Origin: CAZONU01 sp965370045
GTDB lineage: Bacteria; Planctomycetota; SZUA-567; JAKLDR01
DNA: 47,555 bases
Assembly: GCA_965370045.1 (NCBI GenBank)
Contig: CBDUSI010000018.1
Location: 1-47,555, forward strand
Direction of reading: 5' to 3'
Shown one piece after another: positions 41,112 to 47,555 of the stretch. A model generated the notes under the pieces. The model made no database searches. It was given only the letters and a program-made list of their open reading frames with translations, and was not told the origin of the DNA. The stretch's first letter is position 1; each line of letters opens with the position of its first letter. Both the position numbers and the translations under genes were made by a program.

Positions 41112-42116
41112 ATGAAGTTTTTCAAGCTGGTCGAGCGCTGGTTCGCGGTCATCTGTGTGGCAGCAACGCTCCTGGGGCTCTTCGTGCCCCAGTCCGGGTC
41201 CTTCATGAAGGACCTGGCCACGGTCTTCCTGGCCGGGATCCTGTTCTTCACCGGCCTGAAGCTCGACTTCCGCGCGGCCGTCGGGCACGTGGCCCGGCCG
41301 TGGCTGGTAATCTACGCCGCGATCGTGCTCATGGTGGTCTTTCCGCTGGGCATTTACGGTCTGGCCCGCCTGACCCTGCCCAACAAGGACCTGGCCTGCG
41401 GGGTGCTTATCGTGGCGGCCATGCCCGCAGGGCTGGCCGGCAGCTCGCTGACCGACATCGCCAGGGGCAACACCGCCCTGGCGCTGGTGGTGACCATGCT
41501 TACCAGCCTGATCTGCCCGGTGGTCACTCCCTGGATGATCAGACTGTGCACCGGTCTGTCGGCCGGGGAAGGGTGGAGCTTTATGGGCAAGCAGGCGCTG
41601 TTCCTCGCGCTGGTCCTCTTCACCCCTCTGGGCGCGGCCTATCTGGTGCGTCGACTGTTCTCCGGAACCGTCCGGCGCTTTAGGGAGGCCTGCACCGGTC
41701 TTTCCATGATCTCCCTGGCCCTGCTGATCCTCGCGGCGATGAGCGGCTCCAGCAAGGAGTTCATGCGCATGATAAAGGACCACCCCGGGCACGCCGCGAT
41801 TCTGACCGGCTTCATGTTCGGCTTCAGCGCGATACTGCACGTCGCCGGATATCTGATAGCCCCCTGGCGGCCGGTCGCCGACCGCGCGGCGCTTTCAGTG
41901 AACTCCGCCTACGTCAACAACGGCCTGGCCATCGTCTTCTCGAGGAAGTTCTTCCTGCCGATCATCGGCGCCCCGGCGCTCCTGCCCGCTATACTCCTCG
42001 AAGTACCCATGGTCCTGGCCATACGGGTGCTCAAGAGCTGGGTGCAAAGGCGCGGGGACCGCCCGGAAGAGACGGCCCCCGCGGATGACTCCGAAACGCC
42101 TTCCGGGGCGACCTAA
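41112..42116 (+). CDS. SBF (bile acid:sodium symporter)-family transporter
   Basis: The product is 334 residues with about nine or ten hydrophobic helices. FLAGILFFTGLKLDFRAAVG and AAMPAGLAGSSLTDIARGNT match the sodium-site helix and the first crossover of the SBF/BASS fold. SVNSAYVNNGLAIVFSRKFF matches the second crossover. Family members move organic acids with Na+; the substrate here is unknown. The C-terminal tail (DRPEETAPADDSETPSG) is acidic and cytoplasmic. The gene converges with the aminotransferase gene and overlaps it by four bases at the stop codons. Confidence 0.8.
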   Translation: MKFFKLVERWFAVICVAATLLGLFVPQSGSFMKDLATVFLAGILFFTGLKLDFRAAVGHVARPWLVIYAAIVLMVVFPLGIYGLARLTLPNKDLACGVLIVAAMPAGLAGSSLTDIARGNTALALVVTMLTSLICPVVTPWMIRLCTGLSAGEGWSFMGKQALFLALVLFTPLGAAYLVRRLFSGTVRRFREACTGLSMISLALLILAAMSGSSKEFMRMIKDHPGHAAILTGFMFGFSAILHVAGYLIAPWRPVADRAALSVNSAYVNNGLAIVFSRKFFLPIIGAPALLPAILLEVPMVLAIRVLKSWVQRRGDRPEETAPADDSETPSGAT

Positions 42117-43396
42117 CCAGCCACCTCGATAAGTGCCTTCTCCAGCGTCGAAGCCGCCTGGTCGGCCTGGTCGGCGGTGATGGTCAGCGGCGGCTGCAGG
42201 CGGATGACGTTGGCCAGCGGTCCCCCGCGGCCGACCAGCACGCCGTTCTCGCGGCAGAGGTCGCGGACCTTCTTGGCCTCGTCGGGCGCCGGCTCCTTGC
42301 TGGCCTTGTCCTTGACCAGTTCCACGCCGATCATCAGGCCCTTGCCGCGCACGTCCCCGACCAGCTTGTTGTCCTTGCCGAACTTGCCCAGCCGGCCGAT
42401 GAGTTGCTCGCCGCGGGCCGCGGAGTTCTCGGGGAGCTTCTCCTTCCGCATGACCGCGATGTTGGCCATGGCCGCCGCGCAGGATACCGGGCTGCCCCCG
42501 AAGGTGGAGAGATGATCTCCCGGGGCAAAGGCCCCGGCCACGTCCTCGCGGGCGATGAAGGCCCCCAGCGGGAAGCCGTCGGCGAGGCCCTTGGCCAGGC
42601 ACATGATCTCCGGCTCCACGCCATAGTGTTCAATAGCGAACAATTTCCCGGTGCGCCCGAAACCGCTCTGGACCTCGTCGCAGATGAAAACCGCGCCGTC
42701 GTTCCTCACAATCTCGCAGGCGATCTTGAAGTAGTCCGGCGGGGGGACCACGATGCCGCCCTCGCCCATCACCGGCTCGGCGATGAACGCGGCCACGTCT
42801 CCGGAGGTCTGGTACTTGAAGACGTAGTCGACGAACTCCGCGCAGGCCGTGCCGCACTTGGGATACTTAAGCCTCAACGGGCAGCGATAGCAGTTGGGCG
42901 CGGGGGTGAAGGCGATGCCCGAGAGATACGGCCCGGAGCCTCTCTTGCGGCCGCGGTTCCCGGTGATGGACAGCGTTCCAACAGTGCGGCCGTGAAAACT
43001 CTGGGTCAGGCAGACCACTTCCTTGCGCTTGACGAACTGCTTGGCCAGGCGCAGGGCGCCCTCGACGGCCTCCGCGCCGGAGTTCCCGAAGAAGCTCTTC
43101 CGGAGCTTGCCGGGAGTGACCTCCGCCAGCACCTCCGCCAGCTCGCCGGCGCGTGGCGAGTAGTAGACGTAGGTGCAGCAGTGCACCAGCTCGTCGATCT
43201 GCTTCTTGGCAGCGGCGACCACTTCAGGGTGGCCGTGTCCCGCGTTGGTCACGGCGATGCCGCTGAAGCAGTCCAGGTACTCGGTGCCGTTGGTGTCCTT
43301 CATGATGCAGCCCGAGGCGCTGGCCACCTCCACCGGCTCGAAGCCGGCGACCATTCCGGTTATGAGGTACTTGTCGTAGAGATCCTTGGTCTTCAT
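42113..43396 (-). CDS. Class III aminotransferase (acetylornithine/GABA type)
   Basis: The product is 427 residues. The PLP enzyme fold type I motifs are present: SGAEAVEGALRLAKQFV (phosphate cup), FHGRTVGTLSITGN, GAVFICDEVQSGFGRTGKLF (aspartate to the PLP ring) and MCLAKGLADGFPLGAFI with the Schiff-base lysine. The insert NCYRCPLRLKYPKCGTACAE, with four cysteines, marks the subgroup annotated as GABA, alanine-glyoxylate or aspartate-family aminotransferases. The amino donor cannot be fixed. The ATG has GGGAGGAGAGG upstream. Confidence 0.88.
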   Translation of the reverse strand: MKTKDLYDKYLITGMVAGFEPVEVASASGCIMKDTNGTEYLDCFSGIAVTNAGHGHPEVVAAAKKQIDELVHCCTYVYYSPRAGELAEVLAEVTPGKLRKSFFGNSGAEAVEGALRLAKQFVKRKEVVCLTQSFHGRTVGTLSITGNRGRKRGSGPYLSGIAFTPAPNCYRCPLRLKYPKCGTACAEFVDYVFKYQTSGDVAAFIAEPVMGEGGIVVPPPDYFKIACEIVRNDGAVFICDEVQSGFGRTGKLFAIEHYGVEPEIMCLAKGLADGFPLGAFIAREDVAGAFAPGDHLSTFGGSPVSCAAAMANIAVMRKEKLPENSAARGEQLIGRLGKFGKDNKLVGDVRGKGLMIGVELVKDKASKEPAPDEAKKVRDLCRENGVLVGRGGPLANVIRLQPPLTITADQADQAASTLEKALIEVAG

Positions 43397-43445
43397 GCGC
43401 CTCTCCTCCCCCGATTGCCCGGCGTGGCGGGCTCTTCGGACGGCG

Positions 43446-43473
43446 ATTATCGGTATCCGCGCGCGGGCCTCAA
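43446..43473 (-). promoter_or_regulatory. Promoter of the aminotransferase gene
   Basis: On the minus strand, TTGAGG (43468-43473), 16 bases, GATAAT (43446-43451). It lies about 50 bases upstream of the ATG at 43396 and is divergent from the pyruvate kinase promoter. Confidence 0.5.
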
Positions 43474-43571
43474 CCGGAAATAGCCGTTCTGCCGTCTCAG
43501 TCGTTCCCGATGGGCGCCCCGCCGGGGGGAATCGAGGTCACAAAGCGGACCGCCGGCCCGACTTAAATCCG

Positions 43572-43600
43572 CTGGAACCGGAGGCATAACTTGCTAGAAT
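43572..43600 (+). promoter_or_regulatory. Promoter of the pyruvate kinase gene
   Basis: CTGGAA (43572-43577, weak -35), 17 bases, TAGAAT (43595-43600). It is followed by GAGGAGA and GCGGGGGG ahead of the ATG at 43625. Confidence 0.45.
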
Positions 43601-43624
43601 CGAGGAGATCCTGCGGGGGGATGC

Positions 43625-45055
43625 ATGGCGCACATCCGGCGAACCAAGATAGTCGCGACCATCGGGCCGGCGACGCACGGCTCGGCGCGCCTGACCGAGT
43701 TGGTCAGGGCGGGGGCCGACTGCCTGCGCTTCAACTTCTCGCACGGCACCCGCGAAGAGCACGTCGCGGCCATGCTCCGTGCGCGCAACGCGGCCCGCCG
43801 CACCGGCCGGCAGGTGGCCCTGCTCGCCGACCTCTGCGGGCCCAAGATTCGCACCGGGAGCGCCTCGCCTGACGGCGTGCGCCTCAAGAAGGGTTCGCGC
43901 CTGGAGATCGTTCCCGGCCAGGGCGAGAGCACCCCAAAGCGCCTCGAGGTGAGCTATCCGCGGCTGGCCCGCGACGTCCGCAAGGGCCAGCGCGTGCTCC
44001 TGGCCGACGGGCGCATCGAGCTGGTCGTCGAGGGGGTCCGCGGCGGGCGCGTCCTGGCCCGGGTGCGAACCGGCGGACTGCTCGGCGCGCACAAGGGCGT
44101 CAACCTGCCCGGCGCGCGGCTCTCGACCGGCGCGCTGACCGCCAAGGACCGCCGCGACCTGGCCGCCGCCGCCGCCGGCCGGCCCGACTACGTGGCGCTC
44201 AGCTTCGTGCGCTCACCCAAGGATATCCTCGCCTGTCGCCGGGCCATGAAACGCGCGGGGCTGGGGGACGCCGGGCTCATCGCCAAGATCGAGAAGCCCG
44301 AGGCCCTGGAGTGTATTGACGCGATCATCGAGAAATGCGACGGAATCATGGTCGCCCGCGGCGACCTCGGCGTGGAAATGCGTCCCGAGGAGGTTCCCGC
44401 CGTCCAGCGGCTGCTGGTGGAGAAGGCCGCCGAGCGCGACAGGATTTGCATCGTGGCCACCGAGATGTTCGAGTCCATGGTGATGAGCCCCCGGCCGACC
44501 CGCGCGGAGGTCTCCGACGTGGCCGGCGCGGTGCGCGAAGGCGCCGACGCGGTGATGCTCTCGGCCGAGACCAGCATCGGCCGCTATCCGGTCGAGGCCG
44601 TCCGGGCCATGAGCCGCGCCCTGGCCGCGACGGAGCGCAGCCTGGCCGGCTCCGGACGCCTGGCCACTGCGGCGTCCTTCGAGACGGGCGGCGGGGTCAG
44701 CGACGTCCTCTCCGTGGGCGCGCGGATGATCGGCCGCCGGGTGGGGAACGCCGTCTTCGTGGCCGCCACCGAGAGCGGGCGCACCGCGCTGTACCTCTCC
44801 AAGAGCCGCCCGAGTTCACCGGTGCTGGGCATGAGCCCTTCGGAAGACGCTCTGCGACGCATGGCCCTCTACTGGGGGGTCCTGCCGGTGGCCAGCCGTC
44901 CCTACCGGCGCCACCACCAGCTGATCCGCGCCGCGGAGCGTGCCGCTGTGAAGTTCGGCGGCGCCCGCCGGGGCGGGTACGTGCTGGTGCTCTCGGGCAC
45001 GCCGCTGGGCCGGGGCGGCACCAACACCCTGCACATCAGGCGGGTGGGGGAGTGA
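43625..45055 (+). CDS. pyk: Pyruvate kinase
   Basis: The product is 476 residues, the usual bacterial size. It converts PEP and ADP to pyruvate and ATP. The active-site set is clear: RTKIVATIGPAT, the RFNFSHG substrate loop, ADLCGPKIRTG, IAKIEKPEALECIDAIIEKC with the catalytic lysine, and DGIMVARGDLGVEM. The stretch ATEMFESMVMSPRPTRAEVS has glutamate where most enzymes have glutamine. The C-terminal allosteric domain (about 350-476) is present. The stop codon overlaps an alternative GTG of yraN. Confidence 0.95.
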   Translation: MAHIRRTKIVATIGPATHGSARLTELVRAGADCLRFNFSHGTREEHVAAMLRARNAARRTGRQVALLADLCGPKIRTGSASPDGVRLKKGSRLEIVPGQGESTPKRLEVSYPRLARDVRKGQRVLLADGRIELVVEGVRGGRVLARVRTGGLLGAHKGVNLPGARLSTGALTAKDRRDLAAAAAGRPDYVALSFVRSPKDILACRRAMKRAGLGDAGLIAKIEKPEALECIDAIIEKCDGIMVARGDLGVEMRPEEVPAVQRLLVEKAAERDRICIVATEMFESMVMSPRPTRAEVSDVAGAVREGADAVMLSAETSIGRYPVEAVRAMSRALAATERSLAGSGRLATAASFETGGGVSDVLSVGARMIGRRVGNAVFVAATESGRTALYLSKSRPSSPVLGMSPSEDALRRMALYWGVLPVASRPYRRHHQLIRAAERAAVKFGGARRGGYVLVLSGTPLGRGGTNTLHIRRVGE

Positions 45056-45060
45056 TCCCC

Positions 45061-45432
45061 GTGACCGACGCGCGCAAGACGCTGGGCGCCGCGGGCGAGA
45101 AGGCCGCCTGCAAGCTGCTGCGCAAGTCCGGCTACCGCATCCTGGAGCGCAACTACCGCACCCGCTGGGGCGAGCTGGACGCGGTGGCCTTCGAGAGCGG
45201 GGAACTGGTCTTCGTGGAGGTGCGCTCGCGGAGCTCCGACGAGTTCGGCTCCGGGGCGGAGTCGGTGGGCCCCGCCAAGCAGCGCCAGCTGGTCAAGATG
45301 GCCCAGCTCTACCTCGCGGAGAAGAGCGTGGGCGAGGAGCGGCCCTGCCGCTTCGACGTGGTCGAGATGGAGGCGCTGCCGGGCGGAAAGTGGAACGCCA
45401 ACGTGATCCGGGACGCCTTCGACGCATCATGA
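45061..45432 (+). CDS. yraN: YraN/UPF0102 nuclease-fold protein
   Basis: The product is 123 residues. It has the family core LGAAGEKAACKLLRKSGYRI, LERNYRTRWGELDAVAFESG and LVFVEVRSRSSDEFG, a PD-(D/E)xK-like nuclease fold with E, D and ExR in place. The biological role is not established; Holliday-junction-resolvase-like folds suggest DNA or RNA processing. The GTG at 45061 is chosen because GGGGGAG lies about eight bases upstream; GTG at 45052, overlapping the pyruvate kinase stop, is an alternative. The TatD fusion gene follows after 13 bases. Confidence 0.87.
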   Translation: MTDARKTLGAAGEKAACKLLRKSGYRILERNYRTRWGELDAVAFESGELVFVEVRSRSSDEFGSGAESVGPAKQRQLVKMAQLYLAEKSVGEERPCRFDVVEMEALPGGKWNANVIRDAFDAS

Positions 45433-45445
45433 GGAGAGAGTCGCC

Positions 45446-46828
45446 TTGCTGGTAGACAGCCACTGTCACCTGGATTCCCCGGAGTTCGACGAGGACCGCG
45501 CCGAGGTCCTGGAGCGGGCTCGGGCCTCCGGGGTGGGGCTGATGCTCACCGCCGGTTCGGACCTGGAATCCAGCGAGGGCGCCGTGGTCCTGGCCGACCA
45601 CCAGCCGGACATCTACGCTGCGGTGGGCATCAGCCCCCACGCCGCCGCGGAGTACACCGGCGACTGGGTCGGCGAGCTGCGTCGCATGGCCGCGGGCAGC
45701 GACAAGGTGGTGGCTATCGGCGAAACCGGGCTGGACTTCTACCGCAGCGAGGCGCCGCGGGAAATACAGGAAGAGGTCTTCATCGAGCAGGTCAAGCTGG
45801 CCTGGGAGCTGGACCTGGCGGTCATCGTCCACTGCCGGCAGGCCGACGAGCGCGTGCTGCAGATACTCCAGGACCACGCCGGAAGCGGCCAGCTCCGGGT
45901 GGTCATGCACTGCTTCAGCGGTGACGAGTACCTGGCCCGCGGCGTCCTGGCCATGGGCTACTACCTCTCCTTCGCGGGTACCCTGACCTATCCCAAGGCC
46001 CGTCCCACCCGCCGGGCGGCGGAGCTGGCCCCCGACGACCGCATCCTGATAGAGACCGACTCCCCCTATCTGCCGCCGCAGTCGGCCCGCGGGGAACGCT
46101 GCGAGCCGGCCCTGATCGGCGAGACCGCGGAGAAGCTGGCCGCCTTGCGCAAGGCCTCGCGCCGGGACATCGAGCGCATCACCGAGCGCAACTTCCGCCT
46201 GGCCTTCGGGCTGCCCATCAGCAAGAAGGACGCGCTGTTCTACCCCATGCGCGACAGGCTCTACGTCAACCTCACCAACCGCTGCCCCAACAAGTGCGGC
46301 TTCTGCCCGCGCAGCCGTGATCAGTTCCTGATCGCCGGCCATGACTTACAGTTGTACCGCGAGGCCCCCGCCGAAGAGTACGTGAAGGCCCTGGACTCAT
46401 ACGAGGGTTTCGACGAGATGGTTTTCTGCGGCTCGGGCGAGCCCACCGTGCGCCTGGACGTGCTCAAGGAGGTGGCCAGGGCCGCGCGGAAGAAGGGCTT
46501 CAAGAAGATACGCGTGGACACCAACGGCCTGGGCTCGCTGGTCAACGGACGGAAGATCGCTCCGGACCTGGCTGGCTTGGTCGACGAGGTCTGGGTGAGC
46601 ATGAACGCGCCGGACGCCAAGGTCTACGCCCGGCTGTGCAAGAGCTCGTTCGGCGACAGGGCCTACGGAGCCATCCTGGAATTCGCCCGCGCCTGCAAGT
46701 CCGCCGGGATCGAGAAGGTGGTGCTCACCGCGGTCAACGTGCCCGGCGTGGACATCGAGGGCTGCCTCAAGGCCGCCAAACGCCTGGGTCTGGAGTTCCG
46801 CTCCCGGCCGTACAAGAAGCTGGGCTGA
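45446..46828 (+). CDS. TatD hydrolase fused to TatD-associated radical SAM protein
   Basis: The product is 460 residues from a TTG start with GAGGAGAGAG upstream. Residues 1-255 are a TatD-family metal hydrolase: VDSHCHLDSPEFD, GETGLDFYR, VHCRQADE, MHCFSG and IETDSPYLPP hold the metal ligands. Residues about 262-460 are a radical SAM domain beginning RLYVNLTNRCPNKCGFCPRS (CxxxCxxC for the 4Fe-4S cluster) and including VFCGSGEPTVRLDVLKEV. Radical SAM proteins of this type are known next to tatD; here the two are one chain. TatD acts as a DNase or quality-control nuclease; the radical SAM reaction is unknown. It lies in a row with pyk and yraN. Confidence 0.9.
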   Translation: MLVDSHCHLDSPEFDEDRAEVLERARASGVGLMLTAGSDLESSEGAVVLADHQPDIYAAVGISPHAAAEYTGDWVGELRRMAAGSDKVVAIGETGLDFYRSEAPREIQEEVFIEQVKLAWELDLAVIVHCRQADERVLQILQDHAGSGQLRVVMHCFSGDEYLARGVLAMGYYLSFAGTLTYPKARPTRRAAELAPDDRILIETDSPYLPPQSARGERCEPALIGETAEKLAALRKASRRDIERITERNFRLAFGLPISKKDALFYPMRDRLYVNLTNRCPNKCGFCPRSRDQFLIAGHDLQLYREAPAEEYVKALDSYEGFDEMVFCGSGEPTVRLDVLKEVARAARKKGFKKIRVDTNGLGSLVNGRKIAPDLAGLVDEVWVSMNAPDAKVYARLCKSSFGDRAYGAILEFARACKSAGIEKVVLTAVNVPGVDIEGCLKAAKRLGLEFRSRPYKKLG

Positions 46829-46849
46829 ACGCTTCGGGGGAAGCGAGTC

Positions 46850-47506
46850 GTGGCCCTCACCCACAAGGACGTGCACTCCGGGACCAGGTGGTGCCTGGTC
46901 TTCGGGGCGTACGGGGGGGCCGAACGCTTCGCGGTCCAGGAACTGCAGAGGGACGTGCAGCGCCACCTGCCCTACGTCGTGGAAATCCGCGAGGGGGTTG
47001 GCGACGCACTGCGCTCGGAGAAGCACCTGGTCCTGGTCGGAACGCGCGAGAACAACCCGGGCATCGCCGAACTGATCGACCGCAAGCTGATCGCCGCCCC
47101 TCCCGGCGCGGGTGGCTACACCCTCGCCGGTTTGTCCTCCCCCTGGGGCGAGGACCGAAAGGTGATCGCCGTGGCCGGGCACGACCCGGCCGGCGTCCTG
47201 GCCTGCGTCGTCGACTTCAGCGCGCGCTTCCTCGCCGCGTTGCCGGCGCCAAACGATCCCGGCGAGGAGCGCCGCGCCTTCGACGCGATGGAGAGCTTCG
47301 AGATCAGCGAACGGCCGCTGATCGAGAACCGCGGCATCTGGACCTGGGGCTACGTGGTCTACGACTACCGCGGCTTCCTCGACAACATGGCCCGCCTGAA
47401 GATGAACTTCCTGATACTCTGGAACGACTGCCCGCCGCTCAACGCCCGCGAGGTGGTGGACTACGCCCACTCGCGGGGCGTGAAGGTGATATTCGGCTTC
47501 CACTAG
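46850..47506 (+). pseudogene. Glycoside-hydrolase-like gene, truncated at the 3' end
   Basis: The open part is 218 residues from a GTG. An N-terminal alpha/beta domain (FGAYGGAERFAVQELQRDV; LVLVGTRENNPGIAELIDRK) resembles the non-catalytic domain preceding GH20/GH67/GH84-like barrels. It then enters a TIM barrel: IENRGIWTWGYVVYDYRGFL, NMARLKMNFLILWNDCPPLN, ARGVKVIFGFH-like third strand. At that point a TAG appears and the sequence turns AT-rich. Related proteins continue for several hundred residues, so the catalytic part is missing. Insertion of a mobile element at about 47503-47506 is the likely cause; it is not visible beyond 49 bases. Confidence 0.65.
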
Positions 47507-47555
47507 AGCAATTTAAGTATGTGTAACGAATTGCCGATAAAGGAAGTATGCCAGC
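47507..47555. other. AT-richer sequence, possible end of an inserted element
   Basis: These 49 bases (AGCAATTTAAGTATGTGTAA onward) are markedly more AT-rich than everything before and directly follow the premature stop of the glycoside-hydrolase-like gene. The sequence may be the outer end of an insertion sequence. No transposase or terminal repeat can be confirmed because the window ends. Confidence 0.35.

Noticed and set aside
42113..42116. Four-base tail-to-tail overlap of convergent genes as a special signal
   Set aside because: The shared stop-codon bases (also at 21934-21937) are readily explained by compact gene packing.

Overview
The window looks like a chromosomal segment of a GC-rich, Gram-negative-type bacterium, probably from the Planctomycetota/PVC neighbourhood or a nearby uncultured lineage. 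That placement is inference from gene content. The content includes membrane-anchored HEAT, squalene-cyclase-like, PQQ-propeller, FN3 and beta-helix proteins with no clear enzymatic role. It also includes GlnE, a pyrophosphate-type phosphofructokinase and an LpxL-like acyltransferase. No rRNA, tRNA, CRISPR array or complete insertion sequence was seen.

Layout. 146-4737 (minus): three membrane-anchored proteins of unknown role (HEAT; unknown; squalene-cyclase-like repeats). They are separated by a 588-base non-coding stretch holding a TGAGCC repeat cluster and a promoter-terminator pair that could define a small RNA. 4881-9306 (plus): acyltransferase, glycosyltransferase, small lipoprotein, acidic membrane protein and tyrosyl-tRNA synthetase. 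9373-11477 (plus): PTS IIA-like protein, CPA2-type cation:proton antiporter and PII-like protein, probably one regulated ion-transport unit. 11566-13525 (plus): lipoprotein, PA2779-like membrane protein and PA2778-like C39 peptidase with TPRs. 20916-13540 (minus): a tightly coupled three-gene operon of a membrane-anchored PQQ propeller carrying OB-like and helix-hairpin-helix segments, a PEP-synthase/rifampin-phosphotransferase-like dikinase, and a bacterial EMC3/TMCO1 (DUF106)-like membrane protein. This is the best candidate here for an undescribed system.

21200-29809: UPF0280 protein, a frameshifted coiled-coil gene, glucose-6-phosphate isomerase, RimO, GlnE and a DUF2284 protein. 29898-33545: secreted thioredoxin-fold-like protein, YihY/BrkB protein with an odd insert, and a beta-helix protein with a cysteine ladder. 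33703-41069: PPi-type phosphofructokinase, FN3 membrane protein, lipoprotein and a BtuFCD-type ABC importer, in one closely packed row. 41112-47555: SBF-family transporter, class III aminotransferase, pyruvate kinase, YraN, a TatD-radical SAM fusion, and a glycoside-hydrolase-like gene that stops abruptly where an AT-richer stretch begins.

Transcription signals are unusually easy to read. At least sixteen sites match TTGNNN, 16-18 bases, TANNNT, with TAGAAT a recurring -10. Several -10 boxes sit so close to the start codon that the mRNA would be nearly leaderless. Three glycolytic enzymes (Pgi, PPi-PFK, Pyk) lie in the window but are not clustered.
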